A DNA stretch of 64,000 bases from Butyrivibrio sp. CB08 (GTDB taxonomy: Bacteria; Bacillota; Clostridia; Lachnospirales; Lachnospiraceae): NCBI RefSeq assembly GCF_003625485.1, contig NZ_RAIR01000002.1, forward strand, positions 248,001-312,000. Direction: 5' to 3'. How positions within the stretch are numbered: the stretch's first letter is position 1; the number at the start of each line of letters is the position of its first letter. The notes under the pieces are model-generated. The model was not told where the DNA came from. It saw only the letters and a list, made by a program, of their open reading frames with translations, and did no database searches. Shown one piece after another: positions 15,534 to 24,724 of the stretch. The translations under genes and the position numbers were made by a program.

Positions 15534-16811
15534 TTACTCCTCCGTTTCATCAATCGCCTTGCCAATGTCATGACGCATGTATTTATTTTCAAAGTCTACC
15601 CACTCTGTAGCCTCGTAAGCCTTAGCACGAGCCTCCTTAAGAGTGTCACCCTTAGCTGTTATGCCAAGAACTCTTCCACCATTTGTGACGATTCCCTCGG
15701 GAGTCGCCTTGGTGCCAGCATGGAAGCAGTAGTAGCCTTCCTTGCCTTTGAAATTATCAAGGCCTGTGATGAGCTTACCCTTCTCATAGCTAAGTGGATA
15801 GCCATCACTTGCAAGAATAACGCACACAGCTGCCTTGTCTTCAAACTCAAGATCAAGGTCCCCAAGTGTTCCATCTATGCACGCATTTACAACATCTATA
15901 ATATCTGTCTTAAGTCTTGGAAGTACAACCTGAGCTTCTGGATCTCCAAATCTTGCGTTGTACTCAAGTACCTTAGGTCCATCCTCTGTGAGCATCAGTC
16001 CAAAGAAGATAATTCCCTTAAACTCTCTGCCCTCTTTTGCCATGGCTTCTACTGTCTTGCCATAGATATTGTCTCTGCAGAACTTATCAACTTCCTCTGT
16101 GTAGAAAGGACTTGGTGAGAAGTTACCCATTCCACCAGTGTTCAGTCCTGTATCTCCATCCCCTGCTCTCTTGTGATCCTGAGCGCTACTCATGAGCTTG
16201 TATGTCTTGCCATCAACGAAAGATAAAACTGAAACCTCGCGGCCAGTCATGAACTCTTCGATAACCATGTGGTTACCAGCTGAGCCAAACTTCTTATCTT
16301 CCATAATCTCTTTTACTCCGGCTCTGGCCTCTTCAAGGTTCTGGCAGATAAGTACGCCTTTGCCAAGAGCAAGTCCGTCTGCCTTAAGAACGATAGGGAA
16401 CTTTGCAGTCTCAAGGTACTCAAGAGCCTTGGCTGGATCATCAAAGGTCTCATAGCCAGCTGTAGGAATGCCATATTTCTTCATAAGGTCCTTGGAGAAA
16501 GCCTTGCTTCCCTCAAGGATAGCTGCGTTCTTGCGAGGTCCAAATACACGAAGTCCCTCTGCCTCAAAGACATCTACAACGCCTCCAACCAAAGGATCGT
16601 CCATTCCAATAATAGTAAGGTCAATGGCGTTCTCTTTTGCAAAAGCTGCAAGCTTGTCAAACTCCATTGGAGTAATTGGAACGCACTCGGCAAGCTCCGC
16701 AATTCCGCCATTACCTGGCGCACAATAAATCTTATCTACCTTACTGCTCCTGGAAACGGCCTCCACAATTGCGTGCTCTCTACCGCCTCCACCAACAACC
16801 AAAACTTTCAT
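15534..16811 (-). CDS. purD: Phosphoribosylamine-glycine ligase
   Basis: Catalyses step 2 of purine synthesis: phosphoribosylamine + glycine + ATP to GAR. ATP-grasp enzyme of 425 residues, the usual length. It starts with the family N-terminus KVLVVGGGGREHAI. The ATP-grasp core has the expected landmarks: KADGLALGKGV, EEFMTGREVSVLSFVDG and the GAR-synthetase signature RFGDPEAQVVLPRL. Fourth gene in purE-purM-purN-purD-SH3; a 32-nt gap separates it from purN. Confidence 0.97.
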   Translation of the reverse strand: MKVLVVGGGGREHAIVEAVSRSSKVDKIYCAPGNGGIAELAECVPITPMEFDKLAAFAKENAIDLTIIGMDDPLVGGVVDVFEAEGLRVFGPRKNAAILEGSKAFSKDLMKKYGIPTAGYETFDDPAKALEYLETAKFPIVLKADGLALGKGVLICQNLEEARAGVKEIMEDKKFGSAGNHMVIEEFMTGREVSVLSFVDGKTYKLMSSAQDHKRAGDGDTGLNTGGMGNFSPSPFYTEEVDKFCRDNIYGKTVEAMAKEGREFKGIIFFGLMLTEDGPKVLEYNARFGDPEAQVVLPRLKTDIIDVVNACIDGTLGDLDLEFEDKAAVCVILASDGYPLSYEKGKLITGLDNFKGKEGYYCFHAGTKATPEGIVTNGGRVLGITAKGDTLKEARAKAYEATEWVDFENKYMRHDIGKAIDETEE

Positions 16812-16843
16812 ACGTAGCCTCTCTCCTAATTATTTATCCCCAT

Positions 16844-17494
16844 TTACAGTTCTGAAAGAACCTTGTCGTCATAATCATCAATTACTACATGACCATCCAC
16901 AATCTTAACCCTGCCATTGGCTATAAGGTCGATGGCCATAGGAAGGATCTTCCACTCAGCCTGCTCCATAATGCGCTGCTGAAGTGATTTTGCTGTGTCG
17001 TCATCTCTTATCATCACGGGCTTTTGAAGGATGATAGGTCCTGTATCTGTCCCCTCGTCCACGAAATGCACTGTGGCACCAGATACCCTTACGCCCCTCT
17101 CAAGAGCCTTCTCATGGACCTTAAGTCCGTAGTAACCTGTTCCGCAAAATGATGGAATAAGTGATGGATGAATGTTGATAATGCGGCCCTGGAACCTCTT
17201 TACAACGCTCTCAGGAATTACCACAAGACATCCAGCCAGTACCACGAGATCCGGATCAGCCTCAACAAGAGTCTGTAAAAGAGCTTCATTAAACTCTGCC
17301 CTTGTCTCGTAGTCCTTGGGAGACTTGCATACGCTTGGGATTCCAGCCTTTTTGGCTCTCTCCAGTGCATAGGCACCAGGATTGTTGGAATACACAAGGC
17401 AAATCTCTGTGTTAGTAATTGTTCCGTTATTTATTCCATCGATTATGGCCTGGAGATTAGTTCCGCCTCCAGACACCAGTACAGCTATCTTCAT
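16844..17494 (-). CDS. purN: Phosphoribosylglycinamide formyltransferase
   Basis: Transfers a formyl group from 10-formyl-THF to GAR (step 3 of purine synthesis). The N-terminus KIAVLVSGGGTNLQAIID is the phosphate-binding loop. Catalytic residues are present in NIHPSLIPSF (Asn, His) and in the Asp-containing VHFVDEGTDTGPII. Its ATG overlaps the purM stop as ATGA, so the two are translationally coupled. Length 216, typical. Confidence 0.96.
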   Translation of the reverse strand: MKIAVLVSGGGTNLQAIIDGINNGTITNTEICLVYSNNPGAYALERAKKAGIPSVCKSPKDYETRAEFNEALLQTLVEADPDLVVLAGCLVVIPESVVKRFQGRIINIHPSLIPSFCGTGYYGLKVHEKALERGVRVSGATVHFVDEGTDTGPIILQKPVMIRDDDTAKSLQQRIMEQAEWKILPMAIDLIANGRVKIVDGHVVIDDYDDKVLSEL

Positions 17495-18522
17495 ACCAGT
17501 TCAACACCCTTTTCACCGTTTGCGGCTCTGCCAACTACCCATGCCTTGTCGCCTGCTGCCTCGATTGCCTTAAGTGCAGCGTCTGCATCTGCAGGATCAA
17601 CGGCAAGAACCATTCCAAGTCCCATGTTGTAGGTGTTGTACATCATCTGGTCTTCGATCTCGCCCTTTTTCTGCATCAGCTTAAAGATAGGTGGAATGTC
17701 ATAGCTGTTCTTGTTGATAACAGCCTTGATTCCATCCGGGAGCATCCTTGGGATGTTCTCATAGAATCCGCCGCCAGTGATGTGGCTGCAGCCCTTAACC
17801 TTAATGCCTGCGTTCTTAAGGGACTTCATCATATGTACGTAAATCCTTGTTGGAGTGAGAAGACACTCGCCAAGGGTCATTCCAAGTTCATCGTAGTATG
17901 TCTCGAGACTTTCTTTTGTCATCTCGAAGACCTTTCTTACTAGAGAAAATCCGTTTGAGTGAACACCGCTGCTGGCAACACCGATAAGAACGTCTCCGTC
18001 CTTGATGGTTGATCCGTCGATCATATCTTTTCTGTCTACAACGCCAACTGTAAATCCAGCTACATCGTAATCATCCTCAGGCATAAGACCTGGGTGCTCA
18101 GCAGTTTCACCACCGATAAGTGCACAGTCAGACTGCTTGCAGCCCTCTGCAACACCCTTAACTATGGCAGCTATCTTCTCAGGATAGTTCTTGCCACATG
18201 CTATATAATCCAGGAAAAACAGGGGTTCTCCCCCGGCACATGCTACATCGTTTACACACATTGCAACCGCATCGATTCCGATTGTGTCGTGCTTATCAAG
18301 AAGAAATGCAAGCTTGATCTTGGTTCCTACACCGTCTGTTCCGGATAAAAGAACTGGATCCTCCATGTCCTTGATCCCCTTCATGGAAAATGCTCCAGAG
18401 AATCCGCCAAGACCTCCAAGTACCTCAGGTCTCATTGTCTCCTTGACATATCCCTTGATCAGTTCAACAGACTTGTAGCCTGCCTCAATATCAACTCCCG
18501 CCTTTTTGTAATCCAGTGCCAT
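17491..18522 (-). CDS. purM: Phosphoribosylformylglycinamidine cyclo-ligase
   Basis: AIR synthetase, step 5 of purine synthesis (FGAM + ATP to AIR). The PurM family landmarks are visible: SGTDGVGTKIKLAF, the metal/ATP-binding DAVAMCVNDVACAGGEPLFF, GGETAEHPG and the Gly-rich HITGGGFYENIPR. Length 343, typical. It is downstream of purE and overlaps purN by 4 nt. Confidence 0.97.
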   Translation of the reverse strand: MALDYKKAGVDIEAGYKSVELIKGYVKETMRPEVLGGLGGFSGAFSMKGIKDMEDPVLLSGTDGVGTKIKLAFLLDKHDTIGIDAVAMCVNDVACAGGEPLFFLDYIACGKNYPEKIAAIVKGVAEGCKQSDCALIGGETAEHPGLMPEDDYDVAGFTVGVVDRKDMIDGSTIKDGDVLIGVASSGVHSNGFSLVRKVFEMTKESLETYYDELGMTLGECLLTPTRIYVHMMKSLKNAGIKVKGCSHITGGGFYENIPRMLPDGIKAVINKNSYDIPPIFKLMQKKGEIEDQMMYNTYNMGLGMVLAVDPADADAALKAIEAAGDKAWVVGRAANGEKGVELV

Positions 18523-18568
18523 TTGTTCTCCCTTTCCTTACTACGTTTGAAATGATATTTTTCTTTAT

Positions 18569-19072
18569 TTAGTTGTAATTCTTATAGCCAACTTCCGAAA
18601 GCTTCTTGTCCTTGGCTACAACAGCGTCCTTGAGAGATGCGCTGTAGTCCTTGAGCTTGCCTAAAAGCTCCGGATTGCTGGTTGCCAGAATCTTGGCTGC
18701 AAGAAGGCCTGCGTTAGCGCCTCCGTTTATAGCAACTGTTGCCACAGGAATTCCTGATGGCATCTGTACTATGCTGTAAAGTGAATCTCTTCCGCCGAGG
18801 GAAGTGGTATGCATCGGAATACCAATAACCGGCATTGGGAAAATAGCCGCGCACATACCTGGAAGATGTGCTGCCATTCCTGCTCCTGCGATGATGACCT
18901 TAAAGCCTTTGTCCTCAGCAGTTTTTGCATATTCAAAGAATTCGTCAGGCTCTCTGTGAGCTGAGATAATTCTCATCTCATAGGATATGCCCAGCTGCTC
19001 CAAAATATCAGCTGCCTTGCTCATTACTGGCATATCTGAATCGCTTCCCATTACAATTCCAACCTGTGGCAT
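18569..19072 (-). CDS. purE: N5-CAIR mutase (class I PurE)
   Basis: Converts N5-CAIR to CAIR in purine synthesis. The start MPQVGIVMGSDSDMPVM is the family N-terminus. The catalytic His is in SAHREPDEF and the second conserved block is GAGMAAHLPGM. The ATG at 19072 has GGAGG 9 nt upstream; the longer reading frame to 19108 adds 12 unrelated residues. It is a class I PurE, which needs PurK; purK is not in the window. First of the purine genes here, with a 104-nt gap after the aminopeptidase gene. I saw no purine riboswitch in that gap. Confidence 0.96.
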   Translation of the reverse strand: MPQVGIVMGSDSDMPVMSKAADILEQLGISYEMRIISAHREPDEFFEYAKTAEDKGFKVIIAGAGMAAHLPGMCAAIFPMPVIGIPMHTTSLGGRDSLYSIVQMPSGIPVATVAINGGANAGLLAAKILATSNPELLGKLKDYSASLKDAVVAKDKKLSEVGYKNYN

Positions 19073-19176
19073 AGCTATTATCCTCCAATGATGTAGAAAA
19101 AAATTCAATATTTAGTCGGTCATATCATACCATAATACTAAATATAGTGCCATATATTTTACGAAAATTTTAACAA

Positions 19177-21282
19177 TTAAAACTCTCCGTCAAGGGGCTT
19201 ATTGAGTTCTTCTGTTCCAGGAAGAACAAAGCGTCCCTTCTCGATGATGGTAACACTGCTTCCATCTGCTCTCACTGCCCTGATACTGCCCAGTTCATCA
19301 TAAGGAATGGTGATATCTGTGTGGCAGCTAAAGTATGCTTCAGAAGGATTAGTAGTTCTCTTACAGGAGATCTCATTTTCCCTTGCCACGATAGCCTTGC
19401 CATCAGGATTGTAAGTAACGTTGTCCTCTTCGTATGAGTAGCAGGTATCACCCACAGCAAAGTGTGGTCCTGTCTTTTCCGCGATGAGGATTGGAAGTCT
19501 TTCTTCTATTCCATACTTTCTGGCGATGACATAAGCCAGAGTGTTGGTTCCAATAGCAAACTCTCCGATAGGGAGCATCTTGTGGTTAAAGAGGATGTTG
19601 TCCTCTATGTACTTTTTGTTTTCTTCCTCAGACTCAAAGTTAGTGCAGGTATAAGTTGTCGTGCAGCCATCCTTGAAATTGATCTCAAGATTCTTAAAGA
19701 ACAGACCCTCAAGATATACACCTGTTACGTGAAGCACGCCCTCTGTTCCTGTGAGCTTTGGTGAAGTAAATACCTCTCCAACAGGAATGTTTACATCAGC
19801 AACGCAGTTCTCAAAGTTGGTCTCTTTGGACTTATCCTTAAGCTCATGCATGCAAACCTTAATGTCTGTATGGTTGTCTCCCATTCCCTTAACTTCCACA
19901 TACTCTGCTTCATCAAGGGCATCCACTATTCTTTGCTGGATGGTCTGGTAGAGCTTGTAATCTAAAGTGTTGATCCTTACTACCTCATCAAAGATAGTCT
20001 TGAAGTTCTCACCGATCTCAGGAATAGGGAAAGAGATAATGGTAAAGCTTCTTTCTTTTCCAATAATATATTCATTGGTAATAAGGGAAGCCTGAACCTT
20101 ATACTCACCCATCATCTTTCTCTGAGAAGCGCTAAGCTGAACTGCATTTGCCTTGGGCTGTGGTGAGAATGGATTCTCTCCAAACACCTCAATTACTGCA
20201 GGTCCGCCAAAGAGCTTGGCCTTAGCCTTGTACTTTTCACCTGCTGCCCTTACAGCCTCGAGCCTTCTGTTAACAAGCTGACTGTCAAGGAAAAGACCTT
20301 CATCATCCTTGTGGTCGTAGTCGAACTGCTTGTTTGGTACAGCTCCTGTGCAGGCACTTCTTGTGGCATTGCCACCCATGTAGAAGGTGCTCTGTATTGA
20401 TCTGTAGATGGTTGAATCAAGGTCGATAGCCTTGAGGTTCTCGATAGCTTTTTTGATTATCCTCTCAAAGCCCAGGTTATAGATAATAGAAGCGGTCTTC
20501 TTGATGGTGATATCCTTACCTGTCATCTCAAAGCCGATGCGATAACCCTCTGTGAAGGTTGTGGCCATCCTGTCGATATCTTCCTGACTTAAGGATGCAA
20601 GATGCTCCGCTGTCTTAATCTCATTGTCTGTGATGTACTCACCAAACTTATACAGATAGCGAACATCTGAAAGGTCGCTGCCTGTGATGATATCTCTAAA
20701 GAAGCTCTCGGAAGGATCTACGATGCTGGCAAAGCGGGCGATACGCTCTGTCTCTGCGTAGTCACTGTAGAACCAGTACATGATCTTCTTGAGGTCCTCA
20801 AACTTAGGAAGGGCGCCACTTTCGTCAGTTGCCTTGAACACTCCGTATACTTCTAAAAAGAGCTCTATGCGGATCACAAGTTCTTCCTTCTTTTTCTCAA
20901 AGGCGTATCCGATCATGGATCTGAGCTCAAAATATAAAGAAGAAAGAAGCTGTCCGTAGTCCTTGGAAAGGTTTTCTACTGCATAGTCCGGATTACCGTA
21001 GCTTACTGCGTAGTTCTCTGGAAGGATATCCTCAAAGAGCTGTCTGTTTCTCTTTTGCAAAGAAGCAAGATCATCCTTGTCAGGACCTCCCTCAAGGACC
21101 CACTTGTAGGTATCAAGAACCATGGATACGAAGCCGGCAGTTCTTTTAAAATAGTCATCAAACTTCTCATTAGAAAGAGACTCTGATGGCAACTCCCCAA
21201 TTCTCTCTGCTGCCAGATCAAGTCTCTCCTGGATTACATCTTCTCCGTTTTCAAATTCAAAAATAAGTTCTTCACTGTTCAT
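19177..21282 (-). CDS. M29-like aminopeptidase with extra N-terminal domain
   Basis: Probable cytoplasmic metallo-aminopeptidase. The C-terminal half (about residues 370-690) resembles the M29 (AmpS/PepS) fold: a Glu in NIPVGEVFTSP, another in MLPIGEFAIGTN, His in TGPHFAVGDTCYS and a late His/Asp in SCHTDITIPYDE are in the order of M29 metal ligands. M29 enzymes are usually about 400 residues; this one has about 350 further N-terminal residues, mostly alpha-helical, with no domain I recognise. I use the ATG at 21282, 2 nt after the preceding stop; a TTG at 21288 is possible. Role perhaps peptide turnover. Confidence 0.8.
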   Translation of the reverse strand: MNSEELIFEFENGEDVIQERLDLAAERIGELPSESLSNEKFDDYFKRTAGFVSMVLDTYKWVLEGGPDKDDLASLQKRNRQLFEDILPENYAVSYGNPDYAVENLSKDYGQLLSSLYFELRSMIGYAFEKKKEELVIRIELFLEVYGVFKATDESGALPKFEDLKKIMYWFYSDYAETERIARFASIVDPSESFFRDIITGSDLSDVRYLYKFGEYITDNEIKTAEHLASLSQEDIDRMATTFTEGYRIGFEMTGKDITIKKTASIIYNLGFERIIKKAIENLKAIDLDSTIYRSIQSTFYMGGNATRSACTGAVPNKQFDYDHKDDEGLFLDSQLVNRRLEAVRAAGEKYKAKAKLFGGPAVIEVFGENPFSPQPKANAVQLSASQRKMMGEYKVQASLITNEYIIGKERSFTIISFPIPEIGENFKTIFDEVVRINTLDYKLYQTIQQRIVDALDEAEYVEVKGMGDNHTDIKVCMHELKDKSKETNFENCVADVNIPVGEVFTSPKLTGTEGVLHVTGVYLEGLFFKNLEINFKDGCTTTYTCTNFESEEENKKYIEDNILFNHKMLPIGEFAIGTNTLAYVIARKYGIEERLPILIAEKTGPHFAVGDTCYSYEEDNVTYNPDGKAIVARENEISCKRTTNPSEAYFSCHTDITIPYDELGSIRAVRADGSSVTIIEKGRFVLPGTEELNKPLDGEF

Positions 21283-21284
21283 GA

Positions 21285-21629
21285 TCAACTAAGTCCTAAC
21301 ACTAAAATGAATATTACAAATGCGATGGATAGTGTATTAAGCACTATTCCAAGATTGGGAAAGAGCTTGAAGATGTCCTTTTCAAGCCTGGACATGATCC
21401 CCAGAACAAGACCCACAACAGAAAAAATGGCCGCAACCAAAGCCGCTGCGGCGTATCTAAGCTGTGCCTGACCACCGTCGTTGTAGGTAAATACAACGGC
21501 GGCAATGAGTGCACTTACTGAAATGATTCCTAAAATTGCAGACATTACGCCCTTCTCGGGATGTCTGTTGTCGGTAAACATATATCGGTCTCTGACCGGT
21601 TCAAATTTTTTGATGCGAATCTTCTTCAT
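21285..21629 (-). CDS. Small membrane protein with two to three helices
   Basis: Protein of 114 residues with a basic N-terminus (KKIRIKKFEPVRDRY) and three hydrophobic segments (about 30-48, 57-82, 94-112). A conserved-looking NRHPEKGVMSAILG leads into the first helix. It resembles DUF6142-type membrane proteins of Lachnospiraceae, a tentative match from memory. It sits 4 nt after a 50-aa membrane protein and 2 nt before the aminopeptidase. Function unknown. Confidence 0.78.
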   Translation of the reverse strand: MKKIRIKKFEPVRDRYMFTDNRHPEKGVMSAILGIISVSALIAAVVFTYNDGGQAQLRYAAAALVAAIFSVVGLVLGIMSRLEKDIFKLFPNLGIVLNTLSIAFVIFILVLGLS

Positions 21630-21633
21630 AGAC

Positions 21634-21786
21634 TTAAATAATTACGTTCCTTCTGCTGCCAAGGAGTTTAGCTCCGCTGATGATAAGAAGCACTCCTGCT
21701 GTAAGTCCAACCACAATGGATACAACTCCAAAGGTGATATTTAAAGCTCCTGTTCCACCAAGAACCTTGTATGTACGCTCTTCCAT
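21634..21786 (-). CDS. 50-residue membrane protein downstream of pyrE
   Basis: Short gene found by direct reading. It begins MEERTYKVLGGTGALN and has one long hydrophobic helix (about 16-40) with a small-residue face, then a basic end (KLLGSRRNVII). The start has a TTAGGGGGT ribosome site 7 nt upstream. It fits neatly between pyrE (23-nt gap) and the 114-aa gene (4-nt gap), which supports it as real. Function unknown; it may pair with the next membrane protein. Confidence 0.75.
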   Translation of the reverse strand: MEERTYKVLGGTGALNITFGVVSIVVGLTAGVLLIISGAKLLGSRRNVII

Positions 21787-21809
21787 AAATGTAACCCCCT
21801 AAGAATATA

Positions 21810-22490
21810 TTAAGCTTTTGCGCCGTACTCTGCGTAGTAATCGTCGATGGCCTTCTTGATGTCCTTGGTCAAAAGAACTTCTCCATCGATCGGTCTGTTA
21901 TAGAGGTATGAAACTACATCCTCCATTGTAACGATTGAATGAGCTGAGAAACCGTATCTCTCCTTGATCTCGTCAAGGGCGCTCATATCTGAATCCTGAC
22001 CCTTCTCCTGTCTGTTAAGTGAAACCATAAGTCCCACGATATCGCAGTCAGCCTGTGCCTGAATGATAGGCACTGTCTCCTCGATTGACTTGCCGGATGT
22101 TGTAACATCCTCGATGATAAGGACTCTGTCTCCGTCGCGGAGCTTGCTTCCAAGCAGGATTCCCTTGTCGCCGTGGTCCTTGATCTCTTTTCTATTTGAG
22201 CAGTATCTGATCTCTCTTCCGTAGAGCTCGCTGATCGCAACTGATGTAACTACTGAAAGAGGAATGCCCTTGTATGCAGGTCCAAACAGAACATCAAACT
22301 CAAGACCAAAGGTGTCGTGAATAGCTCTTGCATAGTACTCGCCGAGCTTACGCAGCTGTGATCCTGTAACATACGCACCTGCATTCATGAAAAATGGTGA
22401 CTTTCTGCCACTCTTAAGTGTGAACTCTCCAAACTTAAGAACATTGCTGTCCACCATAAACTCAATAAACTCTTCCTTGTAACGCTCCAT
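21810..22490 (-). CDS. pyrE: Orotate phosphoribosyltransferase
   Basis: Converts orotate + PRPP to OMP in pyrimidine synthesis. The PRPP-binding motif is VLIIEDVTTSGKSIEE; the family's FGPAYKGIPL and SGRKSPFF are present. The start at 22490 has AAGGAG 9 nt upstream, while the longer frame to 22508 lacks a ribosome site. Length 226, typical. pyrF, the next enzyme, is 11 kb away in a signalling operon. First of a group with two small membrane proteins and the aminopeptidase. Confidence 0.95.
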   Translation of the reverse strand: MERYKEEFIEFMVDSNVLKFGEFTLKSGRKSPFFMNAGAYVTGSQLRKLGEYYARAIHDTFGLEFDVLFGPAYKGIPLSVVTSVAISELYGREIRYCSNRKEIKDHGDKGILLGSKLRDGDRVLIIEDVTTSGKSIEETVPIIQAQADCDIVGLMVSLNRQEKGQDSDMSALDEIKERYGFSAHSIVTMEDVVSYLYNRPIDGEVLLTKDIKKAIDDYYAEYGAKA

Positions 22491-22566
22491 CTCCCCTGAC
22501 TCCTTCATTATTTTCTACTAAAAACTAACAGTTTCTAATACCTAAGACATAATAACACTATATCCA

Positions 22567-24270
22567 TTATTCCTCAACCAATTGACCGTAAGTCACGCCA
22601 TATTTTTCAGCGATGTCTCCGGCATAGGAAAGTCCCACTGGCGGCGCAACTTTTACCTCATAGGAGCGCTTGCCCTCCTCAGATACAACGATAAGGGATG
22701 CGGCTTTAGCCTTATCAGCCCCCTCGTTGATCTCACCTATATCCATGGCAAGCTTATGCATGTGGGTGTTGTAGATTGTCCTTATCCCCTTTTTGAGGAT
22801 CGCCTTTGAGCAGTCCCTGGCGATATAGTAGCCCTCCTCAAAGGAGGTGGTTGAAAAGGTCTCATTTAGAAGCAGTATGCTCTTATCTGTCGCCTCCTCG
22901 TATAGCTCTTTAAATCTCTTGCACTCTTCGCCGAGTCTTCCAAGATCTAAAGTCTTGTCCTCATCCGCCGGAAAGTGCGTCAGGATCGTATCTGTTGGCA
23001 CGTACCTGAACTCTTTTCCTGCTACGTATATTCCACCCTGGGCCATGAAAAAGAGCTGTCCCACCGCCTGAGTGATGGTGGTCTTGCCGCCTCTGTTGGC
23101 TCCTGTAAGGATGTAGAGGGTTCGGTCCTTATCAAAAGAGATATCGTTTGGCACAATACCTTCCCTCTTTGCAGATTCATCAAGAACCAGCTTCATGTTG
23201 TAGACGCCCTTCGCATCAAGTGACAGAGCACCCGCACTATCTAAAGGTTCAATGGCATCAGGCTTACAAAAGACAAGTCCCCTTCCCTGTAATTTCTCGA
23301 TATACTCAGCCCATCTTATATAGTAGATGAACTCTGGCATAAGGTCCGTAATGTCTGTGATGGTAAGTGTAGTGTACTTAGACAGTACGTCACGAAGCTT
23401 TTTTACCGTCTTACTTAGCATCCTCTCTGTGATGTCATCCATGTAGTTTGTGACGCTCCTGATCTGGTCATCACTTTCAGAGATGTACTTGATGCTCATA
23501 AGTGCCATGGGGCTAAGAGGTGGGATTACAGGAATCGTGTTGTTTACGTATGGGCTCTGAGCCTTAAATTCCTCGAATTTGTAGTCTCCATCCCAGTCAT
23601 TTCCGTCCTTCACATTGTCTTTTCCCGAGATCTTATCAGCAAAACGGCCAACGATTCCAGACTTGGTAAAGGGCTTGTTGTTAAGGGATACGATTCCGAT
23701 GCCACAGGCTTCAAAGCGCTCGTTAAGATTTACCCCAAGGGTTACACTCTTAAGGTTCTGTGTGGTGGCACGAAGGTCAGCAACATCCGCCTTGAGCTCC
23801 CCAAAGCCGTTGTCGTTATAGAGCTTTTCAACGAAAGCCTTTAGGGATAAAAGTCCCTCTGAGTGAATGTCCGCATCCTTAAGGCAGACTGTCACAGCTT
23901 CGATGCTCTTAATATAGTCATCAAGCTCTGAGAGCCTGTGGAGCAGATCCCACACCTGGGGCTCGTGGTCGTGGTCATGCTTAAAGGAACCAAATTCCCT
24001 AAGGAAATTGATCTTATCAAGGATCTCCACGATGTCGTCCCGCATCTTCTTATTGTTCAGGATATCCTCAAAGACATCGCTTCTGAACCTGGCGTTTTTT
24101 ACGTCATCACAAATAAGCCTCATAACATTCATGATATATGTCTGTTCTGAGACTTTAGTTGTCACCTTACAAACAATGCTGTCCATGCCAATGTCATGGA
24201 CAGCCACGTCTGAAAGCTTCTTAAAATCTAAATTCTTATCTGGAAATAAAATACTGATCTTGCCTGACAT
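22567..24270 (-). CDS. MutS-like ATPase lacking mismatch-recognition domains
   Basis: Protein of 567 residues with only the core and ATPase parts of MutS. Helical N-terminal and lever-like regions (about 1-370) precede a MutS-type ATPase: P-loop LTGANRGGKTTI (MutS normally TGPNMGGKST), a signature helix region, Walker B ILLLNETFSTT and NTHMHKLA in place of the MutS ATHFHEL block. The Walker B Asp is replaced by Asn. The N-terminal Phe-x-Glu mismatch-reading domain and the MutS2 Smr nuclease are absent, so mismatch repair is unlikely. It may act on recombination or replication structures. 76 nt upstream of pyrE. Confidence 0.82.
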   Translation of the reverse strand: MSGKISILFPDKNLDFKKLSDVAVHDIGMDSIVCKVTTKVSEQTYIMNVMRLICDDVKNARFRSDVFEDILNNKKMRDDIVEILDKINFLREFGSFKHDHDHEPQVWDLLHRLSELDDYIKSIEAVTVCLKDADIHSEGLLSLKAFVEKLYNDNGFGELKADVADLRATTQNLKSVTLGVNLNERFEACGIGIVSLNNKPFTKSGIVGRFADKISGKDNVKDGNDWDGDYKFEEFKAQSPYVNNTIPVIPPLSPMALMSIKYISESDDQIRSVTNYMDDITERMLSKTVKKLRDVLSKYTTLTITDITDLMPEFIYYIRWAEYIEKLQGRGLVFCKPDAIEPLDSAGALSLDAKGVYNMKLVLDESAKREGIVPNDISFDKDRTLYILTGANRGGKTTITQAVGQLFFMAQGGIYVAGKEFRYVPTDTILTHFPADEDKTLDLGRLGEECKRFKELYEEATDKSILLLNETFSTTSFEEGYYIARDCSKAILKKGIRTIYNTHMHKLAMDIGEINEGADKAKAASLIVVSEEGKRSYEVKVAPPVGLSYAGDIAEKYGVTYGQLVEE

Positions 24271-24320
24271 TTTTAAGTTCTCCTCAAAATCAAAGGCCCT
24301 TGTCTGCCGCTCTCATTCAT

Positions 24321-24380
24321 AAAAAAGCCGCCTTAAGGTGTCTGTCTCCTTTTTTACTTGAGTCAGTCTCTATAAGGCGG
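24321..24380 (-). terminator. Terminator after the HAD/110-aa pair
   Basis: On the minus strand CCGCCTTA pairs with TAAGGCGG across a long (about 37-nt) loop and a run of Ts follows. It begins just after the stop of the 110-aa gene and ends upstream of the MutS-like gene's ribosome site. The large loop is unusual for a simple terminator. Confidence 0.65.
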
Positions 24381-24386
24381 ATGTTA

Positions 24387-24719
24387 TCAACTTGTAAAAA
24401 GGTCCTCGATGCCCATGGCAAATCGGATCTCAGTTTTTGTTTCCTCATCTGATAAAGTATATTCAAAGGCATGAACGTCATCAAAAAGCCCATATTCAGC
24501 ATATTTTTTGGTATCTGTGCAACTCACTACAATGTATGGATCATCAATTCCATCAAAGGTAACTTCACCAAGTCTGTAGTAATTGCCATTGAACCAGAAA
24601 ATGGTCCTTTTTTCGTCCTTACCCTGACCTCGCGGCTGTATTTTGGCATCGATGGCCCCATTCTCAGTCAGGAGGGATTCTACGTATCTGATTCTGTCTT
24701 TCTTTTCGCTATCGGTCAT
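24387..24719 (-). CDS. Conserved small soluble protein
   Basis: No family recognised. The 110-residue, charged protein begins TDSEKKDRIRYVESLLTENG, consistent with a short helix. Beta-type segments with aromatic residues follow (TIFWFNGNYYRLGEV, DPYIVVSC), then a Glu/Asp-rich end. No signal or membrane segment. It starts 5 nt after the HAD gene and ends at a terminator, so the two are co-transcribed. The FWFNGNYYRLGEV segment suggests a small ligand-binding or immunity-like fold, but this is a guess. Confidence 0.7.
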   Translation of the reverse strand: MTDSEKKDRIRYVESLLTENGAIDAKIQPRGQGKDEKRTIFWFNGNYYRLGEVTFDGIDDPYIVVSCTDTKKYAEYGLFDDVHAFEYTLSDEETKTEIRFAMGIEDLFTS

Positions 24720-24724
24720 ACGGC

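Noticed and set aside
19073..19176. Purine riboswitch before purE
   Set aside because: The gap is AT-rich and lacks the three-stem purine aptamer or a clear expression platform.
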